Shown here: positions 8,018-15,385 of the stretch, piece after piece | Layout: each line of letters begins with the position of its first letter | Position numbering within the stretch: position 1 is the first letter of the stretch | DNA from: a virus | Virus record (IMG/VR): IMGVR_UViG_3300031227_000293 | Location: 1-28,721 of that record | DNA length: 28,721 nucleotides | Reading direction: 5' to 3' (one strand) | Notes under the pieces: model-generated | The model's database searches: none | What the model was told of the DNA's origin: nothing | What the model saw: the letters and a program-made list of their open reading frames with translations, nothing else | Program-made: the position numbers and the translations under genes

Positions 8018-8526
8018 CTATCCTCCTTCATTCTCGGTGCCCCATCCATGACCGCCTGGCGGTATCCCTGCCAGTATGCAGGAGAGTGCTCTTGGACTAT
8101 CCTCACCTGCCTTAGTTTATCGGACTTCTGCTGTGATTCCTCGGTCTTGTCCTTGTGCAGCCTGGAATGAGTCCGCGACTTCCCGGGCACCTCCCATTCC
8201 TTCTGCAGCATGCCCCAAGTGTTGGAACTCAGATTCCATTTACGGAGGAACTTGCGGACTAGCATCCGGTTGTAATCGGCGATTACCTCGTCCTTGTACT
8301 GGCGGGCAATCTCGACGGAGACCATAGACCGGTTGCGGCGTCCGGGGCTGTAGGGCTTCCTCCCCTTGGCTGGCTTCTTCGTCTTGGCTGGTTCGGCTTC
8401 GTTTAATACCATCTTATTCACCTTCTTTCGATATCCGCATTGCAGACAGACCCACTCGGAGCCGTCCTCGTCCGTCTCTAAGAATAAATCACCACTACAG
8501 TCGCAAGCCTTAAAGCGGATGTTCAT
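8008..8526 (-). CDS. Zinc-ribbon protein with basic, helical C-terminal part
   Basis: The first 35 residues carry four metal-ligand cysteines in a ribbon pattern: CDC near residue 8, then CLQCG about 18 residues on. A basic linker follows (KTKKPAKGRKPYSPGRRNRS), then about 100 residues with helices including MVSVEIARQYKDEVIADYNRM and WNLSSNTWGMLQKEW, which look like a helix-turn-helix region. This architecture suggests a nucleic-acid-binding protein, possibly transcriptional, but no named family is recognised. The start at 8526 overlaps the stop of the preceding gene by four bases (ATGA). Confidence 0.65.
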   Translation of the reverse strand: MNIRFKACDCSGDLFLETDEDGSEWVCLQCGYRKKVNKMVLNEAEPAKTKKPAKGRKPYSPGRRNRSMVSVEIARQYKDEVIADYNRMLVRKFLRKWNLSSNTWGMLQKEWEVPGKSRTHSRLHKDKTEESQQKSDKLRQVRIVQEHSPAYWQGYRQAVMDGAPRMKEDRWI

Positions 8527-8828
8527 GCTACCTTATCCCTATGGTAATTACGCCCTGTACACTGTCTCGGCCCTATCCTCCGATGATATGTCGCTCCAAT
8601 AAGTAGCACACCTATATGTGGCAATATTACTCTCGGAGCCGGTTGCCAATTCTTGCTCTGCTCTGCTCGGGCTATTGCCAAAAGCATCTCCTCTATTTCA
8701 TCAAGTATATCATAAGGAGGTGAGTATGTTACCCACCATGAACAACCAGTCGATGTGCTGTCGGTACTGCCACCACTATTGTCTGCCAAGGTAGAAGTAC
8801 CTGAACTGGGATATGAAGTTGGCATCAT
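8523..8828 (-). CDS. Hypothetical protein (101 aa)
   Basis: The N-terminal 30 residues are rich in Ser, Thr and Gly, followed by a helix (DILDEIEEMLLAIARAEQ) and a short hydrophobic strand pair (RVILPHIGVLLIGATYHRR). No family is recognised. Two ATG codons lie at 8828 and 8825; a purine-rich AGAGGGGGG is about 12 bases upstream, somewhat far. It is supported mainly by its four-base overlap with the zinc-ribbon gene that follows. Confidence 0.5.
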   Translation of the reverse strand: MMPTSYPSSGTSTLADNSGGSTDSTSTGCSWWVTYSPPYDILDEIEEMLLAIARAEQSKNWQPAPRVILPHIGVLLIGATYHRRIGPRQCTGRNYHRDKVA

Positions 8829-8854
8829 AATATATCGTTCCCCCCTCTAGGTTA

Positions 8855-9289
8855 TCATTCAGTCCGTAGGGTCTTAGAGTATTCCGTCTCAGCCTCTGGC
8901 ATGGTCACCTCGAAGAATCCCAGTTGGCCCCTGCACGGTATCGGGGTCTCGTACTCCACAGGGTTGACCAGGTAGAAGCCGTACATACTTTCCTCGTGCC
9001 ATGGGGAGTGTAGATTAGCGTTCTCCCCGGGGTAGCGGAAGCGGCAGTCGACGATATCTACCTCACCTATAATGGCGCTCTGTCCCCATTCCGTTAGTTC
9101 GAATAGCTTATCGAGTTCCTGCTGGTTGAAGTATACCGGGTATATTTTAGTTTCGGCCGTGTCGGGCTTCTTGCCGGCATGGACATAGATGCGGCCCCTG
9201 TAATTCGTGGGCCAAGAACGGTTCTCTACTGGCTTGAACCCGCTGGCGATTAACCATGCCCAGGGTTGTTTAATGCTCAATGCTTTCAT
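8855..9289 (-). CDS. ASCH-domain protein
   Basis: This 144-residue protein has the ASCH/PUA-like beta-barrel pattern. It opens with MKALSIKQPWAWLIASG and KPVENRSW, continues with YRGRIYVHAGKK and SAIIGEVDIVDC, and ends with PCRGQLGFFEV. ASCH domains bind RNA or modified bases, and some are amidohydrolases acting on acetylated cytidine. The opening block found here is the version common in phage and bacterial stand-alone ASCH proteins whose substrate is unknown. The ATG at 9289 shares one base with the stop of the gene before it. It sits among ParB-like and PAPS-reductase-like genes, so a role in nucleic-acid modification is possible but inferred. Confidence 0.85.
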   Translation of the reverse strand: MKALSIKQPWAWLIASGFKPVENRSWPTNYRGRIYVHAGKKPDTAETKIYPVYFNQQELDKLFELTEWGQSAIIGEVDIVDCRFRYPGENANLHSPWHEESMYGFYLVNPVEYETPIPCRGQLGFFEVTMPEAETEYSKTLRTE

Positions 9290-9443
9290 TATTCAGCTTC
9301 CCCTTTAGGCGCTCGAGTTCCTCGCTTAATGCCTGTATTATCGGTTCGTAATACTCGGCGTCGGTGTCTCGCTGGAGTGTTACCAGTTGATCCTCGACGC
9401 TGGTTATTATCTTGGTTCTCATCACTAGCGGTGGTCTCTCCAT
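9270..9443 (-). CDS. Small coiled-coil protein overlapping the zinc-finger gene
   Basis: Product of 57 residues ending in a convincing amphipathic helix, EPIIQALSEELERLKGKL. The ATG at 9443 has AAGGAGG six bases upstream, which is why the shorter form is chosen over a longer in-frame reading from 9539. The gene overlaps the end of the zinc-finger gene 9289-9618 by 155 bases in another frame and the ASCH gene by 20 bases. The tail of the zinc protein in this overlap is low-complexity, so the constrained frame here is probably this one. Confidence 0.6.
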   Translation of the reverse strand: MERPPLVMRTKIITSVEDQLVTLQRDTDAEYYEPIIQALSEELERLKGKLNNESIEH

Positions 9444-9618
9444 CTTGCTCCTCCTTAATCTCCTTGAGGTTACGTTCTTCTTCTTCCGTAAAGGTATCGG
9501 TAAATGCTTGGCAAGGTTTAGCGAACAAGTAGCCTTCACCAGTCAGGTGTATTTTCAACCCTACTAGGTCAAAACCATCTTCTTCGCAGAACGGACATTT
9601 AATCTCTCTTTTCATCAT
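9289..9618 (-). CDS. C2HC-type zinc-finger small protein with low-complexity tail
   Basis: The first 40 residues hold a finger-like motif: CPFC, then LKIHLTGEG, then PCQAF, with three cysteines and one histidine spaced as a treble-clef or C2HC knuckle. An acidic helix follows (EEEERNLKEIKEEQDG). Beyond residue 60 the sequence turns Asp/Asn/Arg-rich, with no hydrophobic core, exactly where a second well-supported frame (9270-9443) begins. Two ATG codons stand at 9618 and 9615, preceded by GGGGGAGTAGAG. The function is unknown; binding of nucleic acid is inferred from the finger. Confidence 0.6.
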   Translation of the reverse strand: MMKREIKCPFCEEDGFDLVGLKIHLTGEGYLFAKPCQAFTDTFTEEEERNLKEIKEEQDGETTASDENQDNNQRRGSTGNTPARHRRRVLRTDNTGIKRGTRAPKGEAE

Positions 9619-9620
9619 CT

Positions 9621-9908
9621 CTACTCCCCCTTTACTGTGGCTAGACTTGCAACTAACCTTTTGTAGATGGCAACCCGTCTCTTATTATAAGTGATATTTA
9701 GTTCTTGGTTTTTCTTTTGCAGACGGATACACCCCTTCATCCATCGGTCAAAATTCAAGTCTTCTTGCAAGTGTTCCTCGTACATCTTGAGACGTGCTGG
9801 GTAGCGTATGTTATTATCCTTGGAACAACAACCACACCCTACGCAAATCTCACCGTAAGAGTCGGAGTTCACACAGTCCTTAGTTACACTAAAACAAATA
9901 TTACTCAT
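9621..9908 (-). CDS. Cys-rich hypothetical protein (95 aa)
   Basis: Seven cysteines lie in the first 28 residues, including the cluster ICVGCGCCSKD, which could hold zinc or an iron-sulfur centre. The rest is a basic helical segment, with CIRLQKKNQELN and YNKRRVAIYKRLVASL. No family is recognised. The ATG at 9908 lies between two close genes; GTAGAG lies just upstream and is a modest ribosome site. AT-rich relative to the head genes. Confidence 0.6.
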   Translation of the reverse strand: MSNICFSVTKDCVNSDSYGEICVGCGCCSKDNNIRYPARLKMYEEHLQEDLNFDRWMKGCIRLQKKNQELNITYNKRRVAIYKRLVASLATVKGE

Positions 9909-9913
9909 CTCTA

Positions 9914-10438
9914 CTATACCCCCTTATCTACCGTGGCTTGGGATATAGCTTTGGCATAATTGCAATCCGGCAGTTGATTCCATAAATCCTTTGCTGCTTC
10001 CTCACCATATTGCTTGGTGTAATGCTCAAGGAATATAACCTGTATCTCATCTTCACTCAACACTTCAGGAGTGAGTGCAAGGATTTGGTCTGTAATTGCG
10101 TAACTATCAATGTTCATTCCAGCGTAGCGAGTGCCACCCCTGCATTTTTCAAGAGCATCAAATACAATATGAAACACCGCTTCCCTAGAGGGCTTGGGAG
10201 GTTCTACCATGTGAAAGTAGTTAGCAGTAGAGGGCTTATCAGGTAGACGGTAGCCAGCCTTGTTAACTACGCAATATTCAACCAACTCACTTTGAGAAAG
10301 TGCGTGAAAGAAAGAGCATTTGTAACAGTGAAGACCCTCAGTAGGAAATACACATTCCCCCTGAATATGGCATAATTTTGAAGACCCCATGATTTGCATT
10401 TTCTTTGTTTCCTCTATTGCCTGTTCTTTGTTATTCAT
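9914..10438 (-). CDS. Hypothetical protein with N-terminal Cys cluster (174 aa)
   Basis: The N-terminal third carries CHIQGEC and HCYKCSF, a four-cysteine arrangement suited to a zinc site. The remaining 120 residues are acidic and helical (REAVFHIVFDALEKCRGG, SEDEIQVIFLEHYTKQYG). No family is recognised. AAGGAGG stands seven bases before the ATG at 10438, inside the end of the preceding small gene, with which it overlaps by eight bases. The neighbours are similar Cys-containing small genes. Confidence 0.65.
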   Translation of the reverse strand: MNNKEQAIEETKKMQIMGSSKLCHIQGECVFPTEGLHCYKCSFFHALSQSELVEYCVVNKAGYRLPDKPSTANYFHMVEPPKPSREAVFHIVFDALEKCRGGTRYAGMNIDSYAITDQILALTPEVLSEDEIQVIFLEHYTKQYGEEAAKDLWNQLPDCNYAKAISQATVDKGV

Positions 10439-10607
10439 CTTTAGCCTCCTTGAATGGGATACGGATTAAATGGCACTTCGTACACACTTCCACCGGAATA
10501 TACCCTCCTGGCGGATAATAATTTGGTTCTTCTAATGTTAAAGCGACTTGAACAAAGAATCGCACTCCACCATCTTGCCTTAGCCAATCATGTTCACACA
10601 TAGTCAT
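10431..10607 (-). CDS. Mini zinc-ribbon protein (58 aa)
   Basis: A short frame runs from ATG 10607 to a TAA that overlaps the next gene. It carries MCEHDWLRQ near the start and VCTKCHLIRIP near the end. The C-x-H plus CxxC pattern separated by about 40 residues is the mini zinc-ribbon seen in many phage proteins. The ATG overlaps the stop of the gene before it by four bases (ATGA), with GGAGG about nine bases upstream. Confidence 0.75.
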   Translation of the reverse strand: MTMCEHDWLRQDGGVRFFVQVALTLEEPNYYPPGGYIPVEVCTKCHLIRIPFKEAKDE

Positions 10608-10852
10608 TCTTTAGCCTCCACGTCATCGGTAGTTACCAGCAGGCCGGTTACTGCTACCATACCGGCCTGGTCAACCTTTATATTCACCAGCGGGTACACC
10701 CTGACCGCAACGATGTTATCCATCATGATGTGAGAGACCTGGAGTTCTAAGTATCCGCCCGATTCACTCTGGTAGGCCACGGCGGAGTGGATGTGGCAGC
10801 CGGCCAACTTGGCGACATCCTCGGGGGTCTTTATCTCTAATATGCAGCTCAT
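10604..10852 (-). CDS. Hypothetical beta-rich small protein (82 aa)
   Basis: The start at ATG 10852 has GAAGGAGGAACT in front, far better than any upstream start inside the PP-loop gene. The product begins MSCILEIKTPEDVAKLAGC and continues with alternating beta segments (GGYLELQVSHIMMDNIVAVRVYPL, shown here only in part: YLELQVSHI), ending in an acidic tail. No family is recognised. It lies directly behind the PAPS-reductase-like gene. Confidence 0.65.
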   Translation of the reverse strand: MSCILEIKTPEDVAKLAGCHIHSAVAYQSESGGYLELQVSHIMMDNIVAVRVYPLVNIKVDQAGMVAVTGLLVTTDDVEAKE

Positions 10853-10862
10853 AGTTCCTCCT

Positions 10863-11648
10863 TCAGTCTCTTGCAATCCACCAGTCCCAGAGTTCCTGGC
10901 CGGTCTTTCCCGTGTGCTGCCCCTCGATTCCCTTCTCGCGCCAGCGTTCGACGATGTGGTCACATGCCCGACGCCAGTTTGCCGCTATCTTAGGCCAGTA
11001 TTCTATCTGTCTCGCCACGTCCCTGCTAAACGGGCAGAGGACGCAACCGAGCCGTTTGAAGTATCCTTCACCATACCCCTTCCTATTCTCTGGAGCGCCC
11101 TCGTCGTATAGGTAACAGTACGGCAGGTTGTTTTCACGTATGTATTGCCAGATGTCGTGATCGTCGAAGTCCACGATCGGGCGTAGCATAAACTTGCCCT
11201 TCTTTAGCTTGACGTAGCACTCCTGGCTCTTGCGCCGGGGGCTCTCGGCCCGCCGATTGCCGACCACGACGGTGCGCCCCTCGCCGCCTGCTTCCTTGAT
11301 AACCTCGCAGCACCACCTTCCTTTCCTCATGGGTAGTGCTCGCTTTGCCACCATCTTGAAAAAGCCTCGGGCGTGATAGTCCCATTGGACGTCTGGGTAG
11401 TGGTCTTTTATGAATCGCTGTACCTCCGGCGGATCAATCGGCGCCACGCTGTAGTGTGCATCGAACTTGACACCGGCCTTGACGGCCAGATCATAGATAG
11501 CCACGCTATCCTTGCCACCGCTGAATGCCAAAAAATAGCCGCCAACCGGTTCGTATGCACGAAGGAGAGCTATCGCCAGTTCTACTTTCGTTAGGTTAGG
11601 TGGTTGGTTAGGAATTTCATGGAATAATGTCTGCTGCTCGAGTGCCAT
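10863..11648 (-). CDS. PAPS-reductase-like PP-loop enzyme (CysH/DndC superfamily)
   Basis: This 261-residue protein has the PP-loop SGGKDS at 43-48, which binds the adenosine nucleotide, as in PAPS/APS reductases and ATP-dependent sulfur transferases. Two cysteine pairs, RWCCEV (113-114) and GCVLCPFSR (202, 205), are placed as in the [4Fe-4S] members of the superfamily, including DndC of DNA phosphorothioation. Other family blocks are VVGNRRAESPRR and LRPIVDFDDHDIWQYI. No DndB, DndD or DndE partner is visible here. The enzyme may make a sulfur-containing DNA or tRNA modification, or support host sulfur metabolism; this is inference. The ATG at 11648 shares one base with the stop of the RHH gene before it, so the two are coupled. 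Confidence 0.88.
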   Translation of the reverse strand: MALEQQTLFHEIPNQPPNLTKVELAIALLRAYEPVGGYFLAFSGGKDSVAIYDLAVKAGVKFDAHYSVAPIDPPEVQRFIKDHYPDVQWDYHARGFFKMVAKRALPMRKGRWCCEVIKEAGGEGRTVVVGNRRAESPRRKSQECYVKLKKGKFMLRPIVDFDDHDIWQYIRENNLPYCYLYDEGAPENRKGYGEGYFKRLGCVLCPFSRDVARQIEYWPKIAANWRRACDHIVERWREKGIEGQHTGKTGQELWDWWIARD

Positions 11649-11785
11649 TATCGTTCCCCGTTCCTCAGCTTCTGGAGTTCCTGGAGGAGCCGGATGATTA
11701 ACTTGTCGTAGGTCTCACCGAAGTTGCCCTCTGATGTGAGCTGGTCCCGGGTCTCTGTAGATATCTGGATGTTAGTCTTGGGCAT
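11648..11785 (-). CDS. Ribbon-helix-helix-like small protein (45 aa)
   Basis: This short product has the sequence pattern of an Arc/VapB-type ribbon-helix-helix DNA-binding protein: a beta strand NIQISTETRDQL, a turn with GETYDK, then a helix LIIRLLQELQKL. GGAGG stands nine bases before ATG 11785; the in-frame extension to 11902 would run through the next gene and lacks a ribosome site. It is coupled to the PAPS-reductase-like gene by a one-base overlap, so it may regulate its own operon. No toxin partner is evident. Confidence 0.65.
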   Translation of the reverse strand: MPKTNIQISTETRDQLTSEGNFGETYDKLIIRLLQELQKLRNGER

Positions 11786-11808
11786 GCCGGTTATCCTCCT
11801 CCCTTTGT

Positions 11809-12015
11809 CTATGGCCGTGCTACCGCCAGGCTCACATGCTCGGGGCAGTAGTCGTGGATGCCGAAGTTCGCCCTGCATTGCCCGCATAGAGGGGCGTCGC
11901 ATGTATGTCCTGGGGTGATTTCGTAGTCGCAGAGGAAGGGAGCGAACGCCCCGCAGACGGCGCAGCCTGGTGTCTGTACTGGCTGTTTTCCGTTCTCGCA
12001 GGTTCCGTTCGGCAT
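11809..12015 (-). CDS. Cys-rich zinc-binding small protein (68 aa)
   Basis: The product has eight cysteines and two histidines in 60 residues: CAVCGAF, FLCDY, HTCDAPLCGQCRANF and YCPEH. The arrangement resembles a cross-brace (RING or B-box-like) zinc fold. It is the first gene after the strong promoter at 12054-12082, and GAGAGG precedes the ATG at 12015. No specific family is claimed. Confidence 0.7.
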   Translation of the reverse strand: MPNGTCENGKQPVQTPGCAVCGAFAPFLCDYEITPGHTCDAPLCGQCRANFGIHDYCPEHVSLAVARP

Positions 12016-12053
12016 TCTACCTCTCCGTTGCGGTCGCTGTAACTGTCATGATT

Positions 12054-12082
12054 ATTATAATCCTTGTATGGGGATTTGTCAA
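12054..12082 (-). promoter_or_regulatory. Consensus sigma-70 promoter
   Basis: On the minus strand a perfect TTGACA (12082-12077) is separated by 17 bases from a perfect TATAAT (12059-12054). Transcription would begin near 12047 and reach the Cys-rich gene at 12015 after about 30 bases, then the PP-loop enzyme and the accessory genes behind it. It lies directly after the stop of the frameshifted small gene. Confidence 0.88.
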
Positions 12083-12100
12083 TAGCTGGCGGAGTTATTC

Positions 12101-12266
12101 TCACTTGGTGCTCCTCAGTAGGCAGTCGGGGAAGGGGCAGGTCAGGCAGTCGGCGTGGGCCTTGCATCCGGTGCCGTAGAGATACTTCCCTTTTTTAGGC
12201 TTTTGGTGACCGGGGTTGCCCCCGTTGCGTGTTCCTTCGCCTTTCCTTATAGTTGGCGTCTATCAT
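12101..12266 (-). pseudogene. Frame-disrupted Cys-rich mini protein
   Basis: From ATG 12266 a frame reads MIDANYKERRRNTQRG and then stops after 23 codons. In the +1 frame, starting at the same point, the sequence continues without a start codon into a typical phage zinc pattern: GCKAHADCLTCPFPDC, ending at TGA 12101. Removing one G from the GGGGG run near 12220-12224 would join both into a protein of about 55 residues. This is either a real frameshift, a recoding site, or a homopolymer sequencing error. Confidence 0.5.
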
Positions 12267-12342
12267 TCTGTCAGTCCTGACTATCTTCAATCCTATGTTA
12301 ATGAGTATTCATTCCGATACAACCACCGTAAAGATGAAACAC

Positions 12343-14793
12343 CTATGTTTCAGACTTTTCTGAATCGGATTCGGGTCTAACCGGCTGTGATGCCTTCCTC
12401 AGAATACTGTGAAACTCTGCATGAGTTATTCCGTAATCATCTGACTTCTTTTCTTGTTTATCAGCTAATTCCTTAATGTCCATAGATCGCCCCACATAAC
12501 TATTTATTTCCGTTTTTACTGTATTAACTTCTGTAGAATAATTATCATGTCTCTGTTGTAGTTGATTCAGATTTTTTATATCACTATCTGATAGCTTTGG
12601 AGCCTTTATTCTGATTAGTTCACTGAAAGGTAAATTGGCGCGTGCTGAACTAAGAGAGTAATTCATTATTACCCGTAGGTATCGTGGGCTTTTTAATACA
12701 GAGAGAATGTAAGCTGCCGGATAATCCCCGCTTTTGGGTTTGAACACAACATATGCTGGACTGACAAGCATACCATCTAAATATGATGGGACTACTCCGA
12801 TACTACCTATATTCACACGATAGGGATTGTACACAAGGTCACCAGCCCTTACCACTTTGTAACTCTGCGTAAAATCTGAACCGATGACCATATCAGACAA
12901 AAATACACCGTCTTGAGAGACTTTTAAGACACCCCAATATTCATCCGGTGATTCAGTTGGGTCAACTTTTTCATTCACTTCTTCAATAATGTCCGTATTG
13001 AGTTGCACTAACTCCCCTTTGATATCGGGGATATCTTCCATGTAATAGAATGGCCTGAGGTTCCAATTACCGCTATCCTCTATCGTTTTCCTGTCGATAA
13101 TATTTGCTTGCCCCTTAATTGTATTCGGCTCATCATATTCACTTAGCAACAATTTTAAATCACTATCTCCACCCTTTGGTTTTCTCTTAGTGTTCAATTC
13201 AAAACCGTCATTAAATACCACAAAATGATATATGCTCTTAAATTGTCCGCCCTTTTTGAAATAGATGATGTTTGTCTTTGTAGGGGTATAGGGCATAAAC
13301 ACACCACGAGGTAAAGAGACTATGGACAGTTTTTCTGCTCCCTTCGCTATGAGTTCCCTGGTTTGACCGATAACTCCCGTCTCATATAGGAATGTCTCCG
13401 GTACTATTACGGCAGCACGCCCGCCGGGTTTAAGAGCCTTCCAGATATGCTGAATACAAACGGAATCAGCGTTTATTGTGGGTATGTCGTAATACCCTCC
13501 GTATTTCGTTTTCTGAGAGTAAGGTATATTCGATAACACAATGTCATACTTCTCGGTGATAGGATTTGCTAAGCTATCAATCTGCTCTATATTTGAATGT
13601 CCGTCTCCAAACAGAATCATATTCATCTTGGTAATGCGAGCAGTTGATGTTATTTCTCGCCCAAATATTGTTTGCTCTCTGACTAATTTAAGAACTTCCG
13701 GTTTTGTAGTGTCCACTCGCAGGGATAGATATTTAAACGCTTCAAGCAGGAATCCGCCAGTTCCACAGAATGGGTCATAGATTGTTTCTCCGAATATCGG
13801 TTTTGCCATGTGAACCATTGTCCTGACAACGTGGCGAGGGGTGAAATATTCACCTAAATCCTTGTTTCCATGCGTAACGCTTTTTAGGAAGTATTCAAAG
13901 GCATCGCCTTTTACATCGGTGTCAGTTGCAACGAAGTTAATAGGGTCTATGCGCTCTATAATCTCTCGCAGAGTAGAGGCATTTCTTATATCAAGGTGGC
14001 TGTTAAATATATCACCGAATTTTTTGCGTAGGCGAGTCCAAACAGAATCTTGTATGAATGTTAGTAATTCATCATCCGTGTACTTATTAGGGGCAGTAAA
14101 ATCACTCCAACAGAACTTTTCTTCAATAGTGCGAGGTAACCCTCTATGCTCATTGAGCCTTTCCGATTCATCTATAAGTTTAAGGAAAAGTATCTCTGCA
14201 AATACCGAAAACCTTTCATATCCATCTCGTAAGCCTTCTTCTCTTAAGAGGTTATTAGTCTTTTTGAATATAGCAAGCAAATCTTCACGAGAGAAGTTGA
14301 TACCTTTTGGAGCAGATAGTATCTCAGCCCCTTCTTTAATGAAGCGCAAAGACATAAACTGGTCAACAAAATCCTGAAGTTCCTCACCATCAATCTTGAG
14401 GGGTCTATTTTGGTTGATGTGTTTTGCAGTTACAAATGTGTCATTAAATGCAAAGGCAAGTGGTACGCCTAACGGTTTGCCATATAAATCAATGGCTTGC
14501 CTCATAGCCTCATTTAAATCTTCGCCTGGCCTTTTCGCCTCAATGACACCAATAGGTATTTTGCCATCAGTGTCATAAAGAACATAGTCTGGTCTTTTGC
14601 CTTGAAACAAGGCATTTAGTTTATCGGTTTTTGCCTGCTCCTGCGTTACTGTGCATTTGGGGTTTTTCTCATCAAGATTCCAGCCGAGGTTTGCTAGGCG
14701 AAGGTTAATTTGGTTTCTAGTATGAGCCTCAAGGGGGGGTCTTAACATTGCCAATCCCTCACTATCTGATATATTATTAGTATCGTAATACAT
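12343..14793 (-). CDS. Single-chain restriction-modification protein: HSDR_N nuclease - N6 methylase - specificity domain
   Basis: This 816-residue protein combines three parts normally on separate Type I subunits. Residues 20-150 resemble the HsdR N-terminal PD-(D/E)XK nuclease, with RPDYVLYD (Asp69) and IGVIEAKR (Glu85, Lys87). Residues 165-560 are an HsdM-like adenine-N6 methyltransferase, with the SAM-binding DPFCGTGGF (340-348) and catalytic LSNIPYS (420-426, a variant of NPPY). Residues 610-790 resemble one HsdS half, with a target recognition region and a coiled end. No DEAD helicase/translocase domain is present, so it resembles a Type IIG-like enzyme rather than Type I. It could protect the phage against competitors or modify its own DNA. 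The gene is visibly AT-richer than its neighbours, a sign of separate acquisition. An AAGGG about nine bases before ATG 14793 is a weak ribosome site. Confidence 0.88.
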   Translation of the reverse strand: MYYDTNNISDSEGLAMLRPPLEAHTRNQINLRLANLGWNLDEKNPKCTVTQEQAKTDKLNALFQGKRPDYVLYDTDGKIPIGVIEAKRPGEDLNEAMRQAIDLYGKPLGVPLAFAFNDTFVTAKHINQNRPLKIDGEELQDFVDQFMSLRFIKEGAEILSAPKGINFSREDLLAIFKKTNNLLREEGLRDGYERFSVFAEILFLKLIDESERLNEHRGLPRTIEEKFCWSDFTAPNKYTDDELLTFIQDSVWTRLRKKFGDIFNSHLDIRNASTLREIIERIDPINFVATDTDVKGDAFEYFLKSVTHGNKDLGEYFTPRHVVRTMVHMAKPIFGETIYDPFCGTGGFLLEAFKYLSLRVDTTKPEVLKLVREQTIFGREITSTARITKMNMILFGDGHSNIEQIDSLANPITEKYDIVLSNIPYSQKTKYGGYYDIPTINADSVCIQHIWKALKPGGRAAVIVPETFLYETGVIGQTRELIAKGAEKLSIVSLPRGVFMPYTPTKTNIIYFKKGGQFKSIYHFVVFNDGFELNTKRKPKGGDSDLKLLLSEYDEPNTIKGQANIIDRKTIEDSGNWNLRPFYYMEDIPDIKGELVQLNTDIIEEVNEKVDPTESPDEYWGVLKVSQDGVFLSDMVIGSDFTQSYKVVRAGDLVYNPYRVNIGSIGVVPSYLDGMLVSPAYVVFKPKSGDYPAAYILSVLKSPRYLRVIMNYSLSSARANLPFSELIRIKAPKLSDSDIKNLNQLQQRHDNYSTEVNTVKTEINSYVGRSMDIKELADKQEKKSDDYGITHAEFHSILRKASQPVRPESDSEKSET

Positions 14794-14807
14794 GTCAATA
14801 CCCTTGA

Positions 14808-14984
14808 TTACTTGTTGTTAGGGGATACCCACCTAGCTTTATATCCAGCTGCCGGGTTGCCCCTGGGCCGGTTATGCCAGTATCCCAGACGAGTCAGCTC
14901 GTCCCTGAGTACCCTGTAAAGAGGGTGTTGCCGGGTCATGTCGCGTATTTCTTGGGTGAGTTGGTCAAGGTTTATTTTAGTCAT
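14808..14984 (-). CDS. Small hypothetical protein (58 aa)
   Basis: A short frame starts at ATG 14984, which overlaps the stop of the YopX-family gene by four bases. The product is basic and mostly helical: MTKINLDQLTQEIRDMTRQ, then LYRVLRDELTRLGYW, ending in a Gly/Pro/Arg stretch with KARWVSP. No family is recognised. It stands immediately before the restriction-modification gene. Confidence 0.7.
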   Translation of the reverse strand: MTKINLDQLTQEIRDMTRQHPLYRVLRDELTRLGYWHNRPRGNPAAGYKARWVSPNNK

Positions 14985-15358
14985 TTCAATAGTTCGGGGT
15001 TCTCATAGATGTTGCCGATGACTTCAACGACATTTTCAGGTTGAATAAAAGACATTGGGTCTTCGTTCATAGCCTGCGCTATTTCGTACCCACTATGAAC
15101 TTCGTCCCATTCAACAGTCGAAACCAGCATTTCGTCCCACCTGAACCCACCATAAGTAGCTTGTGGATATGTAACTATATACCCCTCGTATATCTCCTTG
15201 CCGTTCTTGTCTTTGAGTCCTGTGTATTGCAGCCAAATCTGTCGCTCTCTCATTTTGGTATGGAAGTGTGGGTTAGCGTTTAAGATTTCCGATAGGTTCA
15301 TGGGAGCAGACATTATTTTATCCCGCTTATCCCATGCCTTAAACTTTATCTCTTTCAT
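14981..15358 (-). CDS. YopX family protein
   Basis: This 125-residue protein matches the YopX family found in many temperate and lytic phages. Evidence is the opening MKEIKFKAWDKRDKIM, the central LQYTGLKDKNGKEIYEGYIV and the ending VIGNIYENPELL. The family forms small beta-barrels of unknown biological role. The start at 15358 has GAAGGAGG upstream. It is the first gene behind the promoter at 15386-15415, so it may be expressed independently of the TerS-like gene before it. Confidence 0.92.
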   Translation of the reverse strand: MKEIKFKAWDKRDKIMSAPMNLSEILNANPHFHTKMRERQIWLQYTGLKDKNGKEIYEGYIVTYPQATYGGFRWDEMLVSTVEWDEVHSGYEIAQAMNEDPMSFIQPENVVEVIGNIYENPELLK

Positions 15359-15385
15359 CTTATTCCTCCTTCGTTATCCTTAACT

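Noticed and set aside
10604-10963. Longer 119-codon form of the gene ending at 10604
   Set aside because: The first 37 codons lie inside the PP-loop gene and give a low-complexity stretch; ATG 10852 has a strong ribosome site.
11832-12167. Minus-strand frame of 111 codons across the strong promoter
   Set aside because: It overlaps the better Cys-rich gene, its product is low-complexity, and it would read through the perfect -35 and -10.
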